From positions 5,176,979-5,240,978 of the forward strand of contig NW_009799100.1 of NCBI RefSeq assembly GCF_000213175.1: a DNA stretch of 64,000 nucleotides, written 5' to 3'. Both the position numbers and the translations under genes were made by a program. Below are positions 19,151-32,900 of the stretch, piece by piece (position 1 is the stretch's first letter; the number at the start of each line of letters is the position of its first letter). The DNA comes from Neurospora tetrasperma FGSC 2508. Its lineage: Eukaryota; Ascomycota; Sordariomycetes; Sordariales; Sordariaceae. The notes beneath the pieces are model-generated. The model worked only from the letters and a program-made list of their open reading frames with translations, was not told the DNA's origin and ran no database searches.

Positions 19151-22100
19151 TCAGTTAACCTCCCACTCAGTCCCGTCTGCAGTACTCAATATCCGGGTAC
19201 CTCTAGTCACTCCTTTCCTTCTCAGCGACCGGGGATTTTTAATCAACCCTGACCGGCCTTTTTTTTTCGAAACACACTACAACTCACTACCTATTTGATC
19301 GCCGGGTAGTAGTACGATTATCTCGAAATGTCTCCGCGTTTCAAAGATTTTTACGTTTAATGGGCAAAAGCATCCAGTGAAAGAAATGTAAGTTGAATAA
19401 GGAGAGTATGCTAGATAGGGAATGAATACCCATCGTCCCTTTGATTGAGGTATCTGAGGTAGATTCTGGATTGGACTCTTTGTCAGTGGAACTTGGTCGG
19501 TTCGGTTCAAGTTTGCTTAATGACTACATTACGTACCCTGCCAAAAGAGAATGTGTGCAACAACTTGACATAGGTGCTCAGACGGGATGGGGATGAGATG
19601 AATAAGAAGTGTGTTAATGGTCGAGTTGCTATCGGGTGCCTCTTATGATTATCTGGATTGTCTTGTCAGTTCACATTGCCATCTAGCCGTATGATTATCT
19701 AACCTGCGGGCATGATCAACTCATGTCTACGTAGTGTATGGAAATTTTCACCATGGGATTCGAAAAGGTTCGAGACACGAGAACGAGCTTACAATCACAG
19801 ACAGCCACGTGCTTCATCCAAGTATAGGTAGATATGCTTGCATCAACACTCTCCACTGCCATTCTCATGTACCATCTAACTCTACTATCTATAGACACAA
19901 CCTCCCTCGACCATGCCATCCATCAAACAACCTAGATGGTACATTCAAATCCCCATCCCTTCACCCTCTCTCCCCCGATATTCCTTTTCCCTTTCATGTA
20001 TTCACCACATTTTCCCTTTCCCTTTCCCTTTCCTTTTCTTCCCTCCCCTCTCCTATGCCCCGCTGCCTACCTTCCCCCCCCTTTTCCCAGCCCCATTCCC
20101 TTTTTTTGTGTAACTCTTCCCTTGAACCAGCCCAAAAGACACCGGGTGACCATGAAGACCGAAGACCGTCATCATGCAATGCCATCTGTTCATCGTGTAC
20201 TTAACAGAGGCTATTGCAAGATGAGTTTAATGCTGAGAAAGAAAAAAAAGACAATGGAACAACGCCGGAACCATGTTGATAGAGACACGAGGAGGTACCT
20301 GTATGCGAACCGTAACCGTACCCCCTCCAAATGCTGCCGCTTGTTGTTGCTCCGTGCTTTTCCTTCCCTGGGGAGAAGGTGGAAATCCCGTCCCTTCCCC
20401 CCTGCTTTACATTGCCTTTTTGCCTGCCTCCTGTTGTTCCGTTTTTTCTTTCCCTTTCTTCTTTCTGTCTCCTGTCCTGTGCCTGTCTATGCTCGCCATT
20501 TTGCCAATGTGGGTGGTCGGGAGAGCCTCTTCTCTTCTCTTCTAAAATGCAAAGCCGACAAAAAAATGTAAGAAATCTATCAGTTCGTTTCACCAAACGC
20601 AACACAACGCAACACGACACAATCGACCAACCTGACCCTGAAAATCCCCGAGCTCGGTGCTCATGGTTAAGGCAGCAAAGGCCAATAAACCCCAGGTAAA
20701 ATAAAAATAAAACAAGATGAAAAGAAAACACAAGCCAACTGACCCATAGCAGCCACTCTTGTCACTGACAACACCTATGGGAGGCAGTCTGTGATAAGAG
20801 AAAAGCGTGCGAGTCCTGTAAAGGAAAACTGTAAAAATGAAAAACAACCCGAAAAGTCATGACGCCATTGATGCAAGACTGCTTGCTGTTGGATGTTGGA
20901 ACGTATTTTTGGTGCATCCACCTTACTTGCCATCCCCCATCTGTTCTTTTTTTTTTTTTTCCCTTCCTTTGCAACCGACCGCATGATCGAAGCAGACCTA
21001 AAGTTGGGTAATATCTGACGGCTCAACTCGCCTTCCTCGTAAGCTTGTCGCTTGTCTGAAGAGTTGCATTGTACCCAGTGGTGAACCTAAATGAACCCGA
21101 TGTTCCGCGGGATGTCTCGGGTGATGTTGCTGACCAATCACTGAAACCTCTCGTAAAAAGGTACACCTGTCGTGGCCGTATCCTCCATTGGCCGTAACCG
21201 CCACCATAATCTTGAATGTCATGTATCGATCGACTAGCTTTTTGCGTCGGTCGTTGAGGCCCTGTTTGGAAAATGGGAAACCGTTTGATGATGAATCAAA
21301 AATGATGCCGTCGTCTGATTGGTTTCCACGTTGCCCAAGTCAGCCCAAACAAGTCTGGACAGCAACCTAAAAGCTGCATCGACCGGTCCATCGAACCAAG
21401 AATTCGTGCCGTGCTGGACACATTCGCGGCTTTGGAGGGTTGCTGACTCTGTTTCGCTGCTCACCCAGGCGTGCCAGTACAGTCTCCAGCGGGTAGAGTC
21501 TCAAAGACGTTTGGTGACAACCTCGTAAGAGCGATTGGAATCCCATCTGTTTGGGAACCGCAGTGTTAGTCCTATGTCAAGATGAGAAAGCACCGCGGTA
21601 TTGTCAGTTGCGTATTGTGTGAACCAGGGCAACTAAAATCCGGAACATCGAACTGAGGGTCAATGCCGGAACAGCGCCAGGAACCAAGGGACCGGAAATG
21701 TCAAACATGATGCGAAGTCGTCGGGTTGGCCGATCCAGTTCATCCAGAAAAAGCAGGTAATGATTTGGCCACACAATCGAGTCCATGGAATTGATGATGT
21801 ACACAAAAGGCGGTCCTGGGATGCTTGGTATTCACTTCATTTTTTTGGGTCTTCTCTTCATGCCAGAGGCTTATACATATACCAGACAGGTATAGTGGAT
21901 CGCGGTGCCTCTCAAACTCCAGTTAGGTGCTCCCAATCACAACACGCTTAGGTCCGCAAGGCCAGGTTCGTGAGTCTTCCGCGACTCAGCGAGACACTCG
22001 GAAAGACTCTAAGCCACGCCTCGGGTACCTTACCCATCAGGGCTCCAACCCACCATCGATCTCGAGACCTGACGAGTATTGGCTTGTAGGGCGACAGTGA

Positions 22101-22489
22101 ACAGCACATGGCTGATCAGCACACGCCGTTACAACGCCAACGTATGACATCCAATACGCAAAACGTGAGGATTCATGGGGACTGGTTTGTGATGCGAGCA
22201 ACGCTCGCGAATATTATCGAACCCGAAAACACTGCTATATAATGCTAGTTGATCGGATATCATGGCGGTGCCGGAGGTATCTGGCCAGGTTACTAAAGGG
22301 TTTTGTTTATTTTGTTGATGGGGGCTATTGGCTAGCCAGTTCACTCCGACGGGGGGAACGAGGGGCGGATCGAGTCGATTGTCGTCAAACATTCCTCCTG
22401 CTCGGCTTCTTCGCTTTTGACCGGCGTTTCCTAAGCACGGGTTTGATTGCGTTCGGGACCTGAACCACATTATTAGCTCAGAACACACA

Positions 22490-23907
22490 TTATGTAGGTG
22501 GGATGTGGGGTTGCGCACCATTCTGGAACATTTGGGACCAATCGGTACCGCCCGATCCACCAAACATCTGCATGCCATTCTGCTGCTGGGGCATGCTGTA
22601 GTTGGCAAGTTGGGGGTTGATGTTGGCAGTCATGTTGTTGCTAACCTCCTGACCGTTGTAAGTCTGATCGAAGCTGCCTCCACGAGTGGTACCGCCCATA
22701 ACGGAACCAGTCATGCTTCTCCTGTCGCGATTCGCGTCGTCAATCCTATTGATGCTGCTGGATCTCGACAGTTGATCCTGGTTGTTGCCCATGTTGTTCA
22801 TGCTATCGGAGGTGGGGATGAGGCCAAAAGGGTGGACCATGCCGTCAGCGGTCATGTTGCCCATACCGTTCATGTGATTCACATCGCCTCCCTCACCCAT
22901 AGCCTTTTGTTGAGCCTGCGCGTTCTTCTTGACATGGGCCTGGGGGTGCGACAAATGGCTGGCGCCAGTGGGGTTGCCGCGACGGACGGAGCACTTGATA
23001 AAATGGCGCTTCAAAATATCACTTCTCGAGAAGGTATCACGGCACAAGACACACATATAGGGGCGGTCGCCGGTGTCTGCTCAATTGTCAGAATCCTGAC
23101 CACCCAATGGCTAGGAGGAAAGAGCTTTGGGAAATGAAACTTACGGCGGAGAAGATGCCTCTTGAGGTGCTTGGCATGGAGGTAGGTTTTTGTGCAGTGC
23201 GGGCAAGGGAACTTGCCATCGGCATCCTTCTGGGGAATCTGGTTCTTAGCAGACGCGCTGCCGGCAGCCGGAGCGGCGGGCTTTCCAGGCGCACTAGGAA
23301 GAATGCCGCGACGTCCCTGAGACCCAACCACGTGGGTAGGTTGGTCGCCCTCGGGAAGCATTGACGCTTGAGCGGCGATGAGTGGACTCTGGCCGTAGGG
23401 AGAGTTCATGCCGGGCTGCATGACTCCACCAGCCGGCATCGGGCGGAGCACCGGGGGTACACGGCCGTTAGCCGGGGACGGGGCCGGGGCAATGGGCTGG
23501 GGATGCGAGGCGGCGGTGGTGGACTGGGGCATCATAGCCGAAGATGTCGCGTAGGACTGCTGGGGATACGGGTTGCTGGCCATCATGGGATAGCCAGCGC
23601 CGCGGCCAGCGCCGTTGGGGGGAGGGGGAGGATAGCTGGCCATGTTGCTAGTGGAAGCAGGCGTGTTGGGGGTTGCAGTTCTCGGGGTGTGAGGGTAGCT
23701 GCCGTAAGAGGGAGGTTGCTGCATGACCGTGTTGCTGGGCTGGAGAGGAGGCAGTGTCTGCGGGGGGGCGGCAGTCGCGGTGGATTGTTGTTGTTGTTGC
23801 TGTTGTTGCTGCTGGAGCTGGTGCGGAGAAATGGCTGAAGGCGAAGGGTTGTATGAAGCTGCCGACGTGTTTATGACATTCGTCGAGTAGTGCGGCAAAC
23901 CTTCCAT
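22490..23907 (-). CDS. C2H2 zinc-finger transcription factor
   Basis: Two exons (23907-23145 and 23076-22490) give 449 aa. Residues 1-220 are low-complexity Pro/Gln/Ser/Met, including a polyglutamine run (about residues 30-40), typical of an activation region. Two C2H2 fingers follow: CPHCTKTYLHAKHLKRH-LLRH (about 235-256) and CVLCRDTFSRSDILKRHFIKC. The 68-nt intron lies between them, and its removal restores the TGDRPYMC linker. The second finger ends in Cys, a C2HC variant often seen in fungal factors. The segment RRGNPTGASHLSHPQAHVKKN after the fingers looks conserved-type and basic, a possible nuclear signal. The rest is Asn/Met/Gly-rich. A possible 59-nt intron (22518-22460, weak GTGCGC donor) would replace the last nine residues, so the C terminus is not certain. 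The target genes are unknown. Confidence 0.85.
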
Positions 23908-26900
23908 AATCCGGCTCGAAAATTACCCTGAAGCAGCGAGCACAGAAAAAACCATTCGGCAACGGGGGCGCGAATAGGATTCTTCTGGCGACTCTTTGTC
24001 CCGGTCTTGATCTTCTTCAACAGAAGGCGCGTTGGCTAGGGAAGCTCCTGAAGACCAATGGCTCAGAATTGGGTAGCAAGGCAAGGAAAAAGACCTGCGT
24101 TGCGCTTGTTTGCCCGATGATGCACTCGAGCCCGTTGTCGGTAAAAGTCTGACAATACAGGTGGACGGGACCCTTCTTGACAGTAATGCGACGACGCTAC
24201 AAGGCTGGTTTCGGTGGTGCGACAGGCCGCTGGGGAGGGAAATCGTGTGCGGCGGTGGGAGGTGAAGCTGTGATCCAGTATCGTGGTCGATGCCGGCGAC
24301 GAGCTTGTTGGAGGAGTACACACACGTAGAGGTGGAGAATGCCCTAAGCCTGAACTTTGGGTTGAGGCTCAAAAGGAAAAAAGATTGGTAGGTGGAGAGA
24401 AAAAAAATGGGCGGAGGACAGAAGTGGAGCCTTCGCTTTTTGTAGGTGCCGCTGCCGGTCACCCTTTTTGTATTTTGGAAGGAAGCCAGCGTCACTCTGA
24501 GAAGTACAAGGTACAAGCAATGTGCTTGGCCCTGCCTGTGCGCTGGTGAAGCTGCGAAGGGGGGAATCGCATGAGTGGAGACGGTGGGTCTTGCGTAGCC
24601 CATCAAATCCAATCACAAACATAGCGCAGCTGGAGGTACGTATCCTGCGGTGGGGGTCCAGGAATTCCAGCGGAATATTTTCACAGACCCTCCACCAGAT
24701 GGTACTGATTGTGACAGGAAATAAAAGATCTGGGCATCTACATTACCTACGAGATGGCGACTTGTGAATCGAATGTCCGCACCTTTCCGCTGTATGAAAT
24801 CTTGTGAACTTGCTATTGCTGCTGTTGGTACTTCATCATTGCTATTTGTCCATCTTTTACGCCACTCGAATTTGCTGCAAAAGGTGCTCGAACGGCCCAG
24901 TGCTGCTGGTGCTCGTTCTTGCTTCAACGGACGAGAGATCAAAGTCACAGAGCGCAGAAATGTGAAGGGGGGAAACCAGGTGGTTGAAACGAACACAAAG
25001 CGGACATTGAAGGCACTTGTCGGAGAGCGAGCACGGAAAACAGGGGTTCCTTCGTTTCGGGCATGCGCGGACCTAAAAAAACGACAGAGACAGAGAGAGA
25101 CAGAGGGCTGAGGTTGCCAGTCACTTCACACACAGCAATCGCCGTGTGAATTGGGAGATGGTGTTTTTATGGTGTATTGTAACTTGAACCAGTGTGTTTT
25201 TGAGGGTTCTATCCCACAGAGAAGAAGCGGGAATTGCCGGGTCTGATTCAACGTACAACAGTAGGTATGCAATGTCATCCACTGCCAGACTGTTTCAATC
25301 TGGTCTACTGTTGAACGACTTGGGGCATACAAAACTGGAGGGAAGAAAAGGTGTTCAAGGTAGTCTGAAAGATACCACCGTCTTTTTGGTGTCCTAGACT
25401 AAGGACTCTGGGCACAATGTATTGCGTCCTCGACCTCCTTGTGTTATCACTCCTACGGCAACGGGAAGTTGAGGTTCGGTGATTGATAGTCAGGCTCTGG
25501 ACAACTAGAGATGTGGTTGGAATCGCGGTGTGTTTTCAGTTTAACTCAATTCTAGTCGCGCCATTCTGATCACTCGGTTTATCACAGTCTGGCAGCTAAC
25601 TACCTACGAAGAAAGGATGCGATCTATTGGCTGGCAAGTTGGGTTGTGTTTTGGCTTTTCACCCTTCACCTCTCGACGGCCTCTTCTGTACATTATCATT
25701 TGAGATCACCGAGTTGACAGCTGCTGGTTTATGGGTTTCTCGTATGCATACATGACCGTGACGGTGAACCTCGGCGGAAAGAATCTGACAAAGTGACCTC
25801 ATGGAGGCACAGTGTAAGAATGTGGTTAGATTACAGGCGTTGCAAGGAACATTATACCCAAGCTATTTTAGCGTTACTGTTGCGCCGCGTTATACCCTAC
25901 GGTACCTCTCAAGCGACCACTTGAATCCTTGTAAAGTTACGAAAATTACGTCCTGGGCGACGTTACCACCTGTGATTATTACGCCCCTGACTTCCTTCTA
26001 CATTATGCCTTAGAGGTGACATCTGCATTCTTTGACGACGTAACGATGCCTCGCTCGCCAGATGAAGACGGATTGCCAGCTGTGGCGGCAAAAGGTGCAC
26101 ATTCTCCCCTTCGATTGCGGTCGAGGCTTACGCAAAGCCATCAATTAGTAATGGATTCACAGTGTTCTATCTTGGTCTGGAAGCCGGAGGTGTATTCGTC
26201 GTGTAAAGAAATCGGATTCTTGTGGCGCCCATTGTTTCGATTTCGATTCGAGATGGTACTGTCTCGTCTAAAACGCGGGTTATTTCCGTCTGGCCTCGGG
26301 AAATGGCTGCAGACATTGTTCCGCACTGTCACAGTCAGTAGCGCTTTTGTGTTCAAGCGAAGCACTATCACTGCCACTCCCAAAACCAAGTGCTGCGATT
26401 GTTTTCGGGCAAAGAAGCAACAGTGCGGAAGATGATCAACGACAAAGTCTCAATCAGTTGAGAGAGGGATTCGCTGAAATGGTGGTAATAGGAGGTCGGG
26501 CCTGCCAGTGTGTCCGAGATCTACACATACCGTGACGCTCTGCTCTAGCAAGTTTGGTTTTCGAGTTGCGAGAAAGTGTCCATTTGCTTCTATGACGAGC
26601 TCAATTTGTAGCTGACTAAACGGCAAAAACAATGTTGGAAGACTGAAGATCTCCCAGTCTTGAAGTTTTTCGCCGTTCGTATCCGAATGTGTCCATGAAC
26701 ACTCTATCACCTGGGTTTTTGAGAGTCTCTAGGTTGTCTGTCGTGTTGACTAGCCAGCTGCAACAAGTTAACACAGTTGGAGCTAGAAGGCCGTCTACCG
26801 AGCGTCCCGCTTGTAGGGAAAAGAAAAGTAATGAACTTAGTGTCATGCTCGCGCCGATCTGTGGACTTCAAGCAGGAGCGCATAGAAATATAGCATCAAA

Positions 26901-29900
26901 CTCTCCTGGGCTGGCTCACATCACTGGAGGAAGGTTAGCAGTGGTAATGTAGGCAGTTGATGTTGGTTACCGTAATAACACCAAAGAACAAACAACGCGG
27001 TGCTGGAGAGGGGTGTAAAATTATAATAGACTACGCAGGCGAAGAAGCAACCAATTCGCTGAAGCAGAACATAAGAGGAGGATGAGAGGAAAACCGCGCA
27101 TTACCATCCGCAGTAGCGCTTGCGCCTCTCCCGAAAGCAAAGCAAATCCATGTTGAGTTGGGATTTCGCAGCATGATCCCCGACGCAATGGACATCCATT
27201 CCTCCAAGAGATATCGACGACGGCAAAGACAGCGACAAGCAGGAACAAACTTGATTTGCTGGTCAAAAGACGTCGGACTCCTTAGTCAACATCACGTCTT
27301 GGACCAGCAGGGACCAGGTCTCCTGCGAAGAAGCCAGGCCGGCATTTGGTAGGTACCCTAGATACTTTGCCGACTTGATGTCGCCGATTTTAGCCTGGTG
27401 CGCACTTGGACACAGCCGAGAAGTCCCTGAAGGCAATGACGCCCTGTTCGCCTATTCATTCATTGCCAGTACCAAGTTGCAGTGGTGAAGCGACATTGAT
27501 AGCTCGCTGATAGAGTGGCAATTGTGGTTGTCTTTGTTGACTGACTGTTTGATACCTTTCAAGTATCCTTTGCGCAGTTCAAGTCTGAACAAGGGGAACC
27601 AATAGAGAGTGCAGAAGTTGCGGTGAGGATCCGGTTCGCCCACACTCGCAACTGAAGTTCCTCTGCTCGAGGCATCGTTTGTGCGAGGTACAACAGAAGT
27701 GCCCCGAGATCTCTGTAATGTACGCGGAGTTCGCGGCCTCGGGCTTCTCTGTAAGCCTAGAGGGAAGGCCTACCTATGAGAACAATTCTGTGTACGGTAA
27801 CCTTTCAGTACGCTACACCGACTGTGTACTATGTAGTGTACGCAGTACACAGTACACACTCGGAATGAGAAGTGAGCTCGTCCTAGTTGCTAGCGACTAA
27901 AACGCCGCTGCTGCATATTGGCATCTCCGGAAGTTTTCAGTGAATCCTAGTCCCTAGTCAAGCCAACACTGGAGAGATTAGCATCAGCCCCAGCTTCGAC
28001 CCAGATATCTCTTGCTATGTCACCGACGAAGCTGTGGTTTTCGAAAACCATGACGAGAGCTCGGATTGTACAAAGAAAAAAAGAAGAGCAGTATTGTCTT
28101 TGGCGACGGGAAGCACAAACTCGATGCTGTTCTGCAAGTTGAGAGAAGAATGCATCTGTCGGCTGGGTCGAAGTTTTTCCTGGCAGATTGGTGGGATGAT
28201 GTGCAGCATCAACGAGTCAAGAGTCGAACGAAACGAGCCTGAAGATAGAACCCTGTCCTTGTCTCATTTTTTTTGATCCCTGTCATCTGCTGCCTGTGTC
28301 TTGATCCGTGAATGGCTGCGTTGACAGAAAATGCCGAACGGTGAGGGGTTTCGGCGCGAAAAGGCTAGCACTGTGATGGAGGTATCGCCCGTATCGCTCC
28401 ATTGTCGACGATGAATGACGGCAGGATAATTTCTGGTAATTTCAATCAAAATAACCGCAAGATTTTTCGACAAGTCTACGTATAACAAGTCGTCGCTTGC
28501 CTGCCATCACAGGGCACACTGAATTTGAACATTTTGTAACCGGTAGAGAGCACAGGAAAAAGGGGCCTGATAGGTTAGGTAGGTACGTAGCGGTTGATCG
28601 TTACCTTGGGCGCTGAGGAGGGAAGACTGTTTACCCGATCGCTCACCACCTCACCGTCGACGATAGTGCACCAATTGGTCTATGTGGTAGTGTAGTGTAC
28701 TACTGCTGCGTACCTAGGTAGGTTTTTTTTTGGCTCGTTGGGTTTCAGGCTTTCTTGCATTACTACTGCAAGATCTCCTCAGTCAGATCTCTGGTTGCTG
28801 CGACACTGTTCACGATGCGGCGACGCGTTAGCCGCAACCCGCTCGCGTTGGAGGCGGGCACCGTTGAAGGGCCCAATTCCCCAATACGTACCCCAAGGAC
28901 CCCCCAAAGACCCTCCTTCAGCACTGTCGCGTGCTTACCAGCATCGTTTTCCGTTGGAGGAATGTGGTGGAATGCGAGGCGAGCCGCTGCTGGCTGGTGT
29001 CTCGAGTCGCACCAGTGGCGTCGTTAGGGATGGCGGCAAGCCCCCTCCCAGTGTGTCGAAACGGTGTGTGTGTGTGTCGGTGTCTGTGGAGAGCTGGGCA
29101 GCAGGGCAGATCCGAGAACAGAGGTTGGTGTGAGGCTCTGGGAGGGTCCTGATGGTGAACCCACTCCTGCGGATTCTGTGCAACATATAAAAAATTGGAG
29201 ATATGAGGGGCATCTTGGGGCATCTTCCACTTCTAGAAGCCGGCTGAACCCCCCCGCAAACGGTTGAAACCGATTGCTGGAGCTGGATGTTGGAGTATCG
29301 ACCAATATCAAAGCAATCGATGGACAACATCCATCGTCAAAGTGCAGGTTGAGTTTTTGGCAACACTCAATCGCCTTGCGAACCCGACATGGCTGTTCTC
29401 GCTTCAGGCTTTTGCGCGCCAAGGGAATGTCACAGCCATGTCCTGCCCGCCGCGGAATTTGTGACAAGCCGTTACAAAGGGCATACCGTGTCGCTTCAGG
29501 AGACGAGTCAGGCTCATGACTGCACTTCTACAGTGTTTGGGCCACATGTGGTGAACTGTCTCTGCGGTAGGTAGCGTCAGTCCATCACCATATTTGATGG
29601 TAGGTCTCGTACCAAAATACCTAGGCGCTTTGCGGCGCAAGATGCACACCTCGTCGGCGACGACCTCGACGAACGGAAGCTACCCGGAGGTCGAGAGCTT
29701 TTGAGGTGTCGTTGAAAATACTTCCCCACCTGTCCATCTGCCCCGCGAAGGACCCAATCTCCATCTTGTTGGTCGCTTGGCGACAGATATCTGGATGCAC
29801 GGCTACCTTATCAATCACCTGCTACATCATACTAGGTACCTACCTACCTATGTACACTACATGCTACACTACATGCCCTTGTGGGGGTGTCTAGATTTGA

Positions 29901-32900
29901 ATGCTTACCACTACGACCGAGAGCCTCCCACGCGTTCCAAAGAACAACGCTCCCATCGGCCGGTCGGAAGGGGAGAATAGGGTATCCTAAACCGGATTCC
30001 CGTCCTGTGTGGCCACATTACTGCGTGAGATGAGTCGTTTTTGTTCCAAAAGGCGGCAGGCGAGAGGTGTGGTCGGGGGTTCGCTTCGCTCAAAATCACC
30101 TCCAACGACCTTCCACACCTTTTCTACCATCAAGTACCGAGTTGTACTCTTGGTCCCCTGTCACAAAGGTAGGCTGGTGGCGTTCTTGGATACAACACTG
30201 TGTCGTAATGAACACTCGTTCCGCCGTTACTCACTCACACCAACCACCTGGAAACAGAGGATGGAATGTAACCAGGACGATTCGACCCCCAAAAGCGAGA
30301 GCTGAGTGGCATTGAACGACGACGGATGGCCTTGCCTCTCCAGGAAAGTCGATATGCACCTTGGGAAAGAGCGCTCAACACACAACAACGTGAGCACTCC
30401 TATATCGGCCGATATGGCTACACCACCCTGCCGTTGCTTGCCGACTTTACGAAAAATCAGCATTGGCAGTCCGTCTTCTCAAAGAAGCAGCGGTCCAGGA
30501 AGAAACAGGAAGCCTTCGGTCGAACACGGTCCAATTGGAAGTCATGGAGGTCGCTTCCATAAATTGGCGTTGTTCCTGCCAGTTTGACAACAAGAAAATG
30601 GCCGATGCACAACCGAAACTGAATCTTCTCACCCATCATCGCAGCGAGGGCACTGCATCACACACTGAACAGGCAAGAACGGCTACTATGATGTCGGCAC
30701 AATATGTGATACCTGCTGCAGTGCCTCTTTCCAGCGTACCTACCTCTACTTACCTCAAATAATTTCCTACGGAAGCGGAAGGGACGAGTTCGGAGTACCT
30801 AGTGTGACGAACAAGTTGCGTGATCTTTGCATACACCACTTTGTCCGAGCTTTGCCCGAGCTTAACGAAATCCTGAATGGGCGGCACACTCTTCTTGTGA
30901 ACCGAACGAAATCGATGATGGATGATTGTTTGCAAGCCAACCGCCCTCGTCTTTCAATTTCTTGTTGTTTTGTTTTCTGATATGTATGTAGTTTAATCAC
31001 TACATCAAAAATGCCCCTCCCCACCCATGTTCTCCATGATGGGACGGCCAAGCGGGCCAACATGCCCCTCAAACTGCGCCCCGGTCAAAACCAATCCAGC
31101 GGCGGCCTGAGGTGCTCCAGTGTTTCCCGTCTTCGTCTCCGAAATGACGGGCCATGCTATGCTGGGAACGGAATCCGCTCTTGACAACAACCCAACATTG
31201 CAGCGGTGAACGGTTATGCCATCCATACCTACAGGGCATCCTTTTATGGCTTCTGCTGACCCGTAGAACGATGACACCATCTCATAAGAACAAGGCCATT
31301 CAGTCTCTTGAAACACGCACTTGGATCTGGGACCAAAAGACCCCTAAGAACTGATCATCGAGCCATCCACCATCCTCGCCGACACACCGATGGCCAGCCA
31401 ATTTTACAGGCCAAGCTAACTTGACCAAGATCTTCACTTTGCAGCATGGCTAGCCAACCCTTTTACTTAACCGCTTCCTAGGCGTCATTAAACGACAAAA
31501 TCAAGGCGGTTTCGTGGTGAAGCTGTCGGTGTCTTCCACTGGCAACTGAGGACCTGTCATGGTGAGGCGGTCCCTGGCTGTTCTCCCACTCTTCTCATCA
31601 AATGAAATGTTCCGACACCCGGGCTGGCTTCGCTCATCATTACGCGGATGATCTTGGGGGGGCGTCTGCACCGTGATCCAACCTCTTTGGGCATGTTACA
31701 CAGGCCAACAGTAACCAGAAAGCCCGGAGTGATCATCCCCGTTGCCGCGACACCCAAAGCCTGCGAGTACCTACGGTACAGTACCGTAACGAGTAACGAC
31801 ACCTTCTCGAAGCAAGCCCTCGGCCCTTCTTCGTAAACACCCTGCGCTGTCAATTTATCACTGCACAGTCAAGGTATACTATGTATGTGCATCCCCGGCA
31901 CCCCTTGGCGGTCAGTTTCGTTTCTTCCACACCAACAAATGACGGCGACTGCGACCAAAAACTGATTTTGCATCTCGCGGTAGAAATGAACGAGCGAGCG
32001 AACCATGGATCTGCGCACCTTCGGCGGTGATTCCTCAAAGGGAAATCCGCCTTGGCGATTTAAAATCATGGCTGATGATCGCCGCCAGGATCCTGCACGC
32101 TAACACAGACGCATTGTCCAACCTCGGTTTGAGGGAACTCGGGCGAGGATTTCACGGCCGCAACTTTTGCAATTGCAATTGAAATTTCGAATCGTCGAAT
32201 TCGTTAAAAGCGCCGACTAGCATGGTCAGAGATAGGGACCCTTCTAATCCAAGAAATTGGTGTTGAATGCAATTTGCGCAGGCCCGTCAGAGAGAACAAA
32301 AAGGGCGCAACGCCTTGGTCATGACCGTGCTTCTGGCTGCAACAAATGGCCTGACAATCTGACCAAAAGGTGAGCAAAAGGAACCCGACCGAATGGGTTG
32401 GCTGGTTGTTGAGTGTTCGTGACGATGACACAGGCCAATAAGAGTTTCTGCTCGATTCTCGAGGTCATCAATGACCTGCTCAATGCACACCAAGCACACC
32501 CCCTTTCGAGCCAACACTACGTAGTGTACAGAGTGTCAACCCAACCTAGGGTGCCGATTCCGCCGATGCAGCAAGTGATAAGCCTGCTAGAGGTGGCCTA
32601 TTACGGCATTTACTCGGCGTTGTTGCTGGCAACGAAGAACGGTGAAGTGCAAGGACAACGGCCTCGTTGGCTGTCCACAGAATTCACGAGTTTCACAGCC
32701 TACAATCTGAAGCTCTCCTGCTTCGCGCCGTCTTGAGTTTGTCAAGCTTTTGTGCTCCATCGGAGCGTATTCCACACGGGTGCAACGTACGTCAACTGTT
32801 CTGCTAAGTGGAAGCCATTGCCGACGGCAGCTGTCCACTGGCAAGGGGCAACGGCAGCGGCAGCGCCCGCAACAGCTTCTAGAAGGGTTTGTAAACAGCG

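Larger units (their letters stand above)
17705..22489. other. Gene-poor intergenic region with microsatellites
   Basis: This 4.8-kb stretch lies between convergent genes. It contains tetranucleotide arrays (ACAT near 18533-18551, TTCG 18987-19010, TTCC 19089-19150) and polypyrimidine stretches near 19960-20110. The longest frames here (to about 210 codons near 19936-20571) are Pro/Ser/Phe low-complexity translations of CT-rich DNA. I do not accept them as genes. Confidence 0.55.

Noticed and set aside
19936-20571. 211-codon plus-strand frame
   Set aside because: It is a Pro/Phe/Ser/Leu translation of CT-rich DNA with overlapping frames of similar length on both strands.
23923-24612. 229-codon minus-strand frame upstream of the C2H2 gene
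   Set aside because: No recognisable features. It overlaps the likely 5' UTR/promoter of that gene and has competing frames on both strands.
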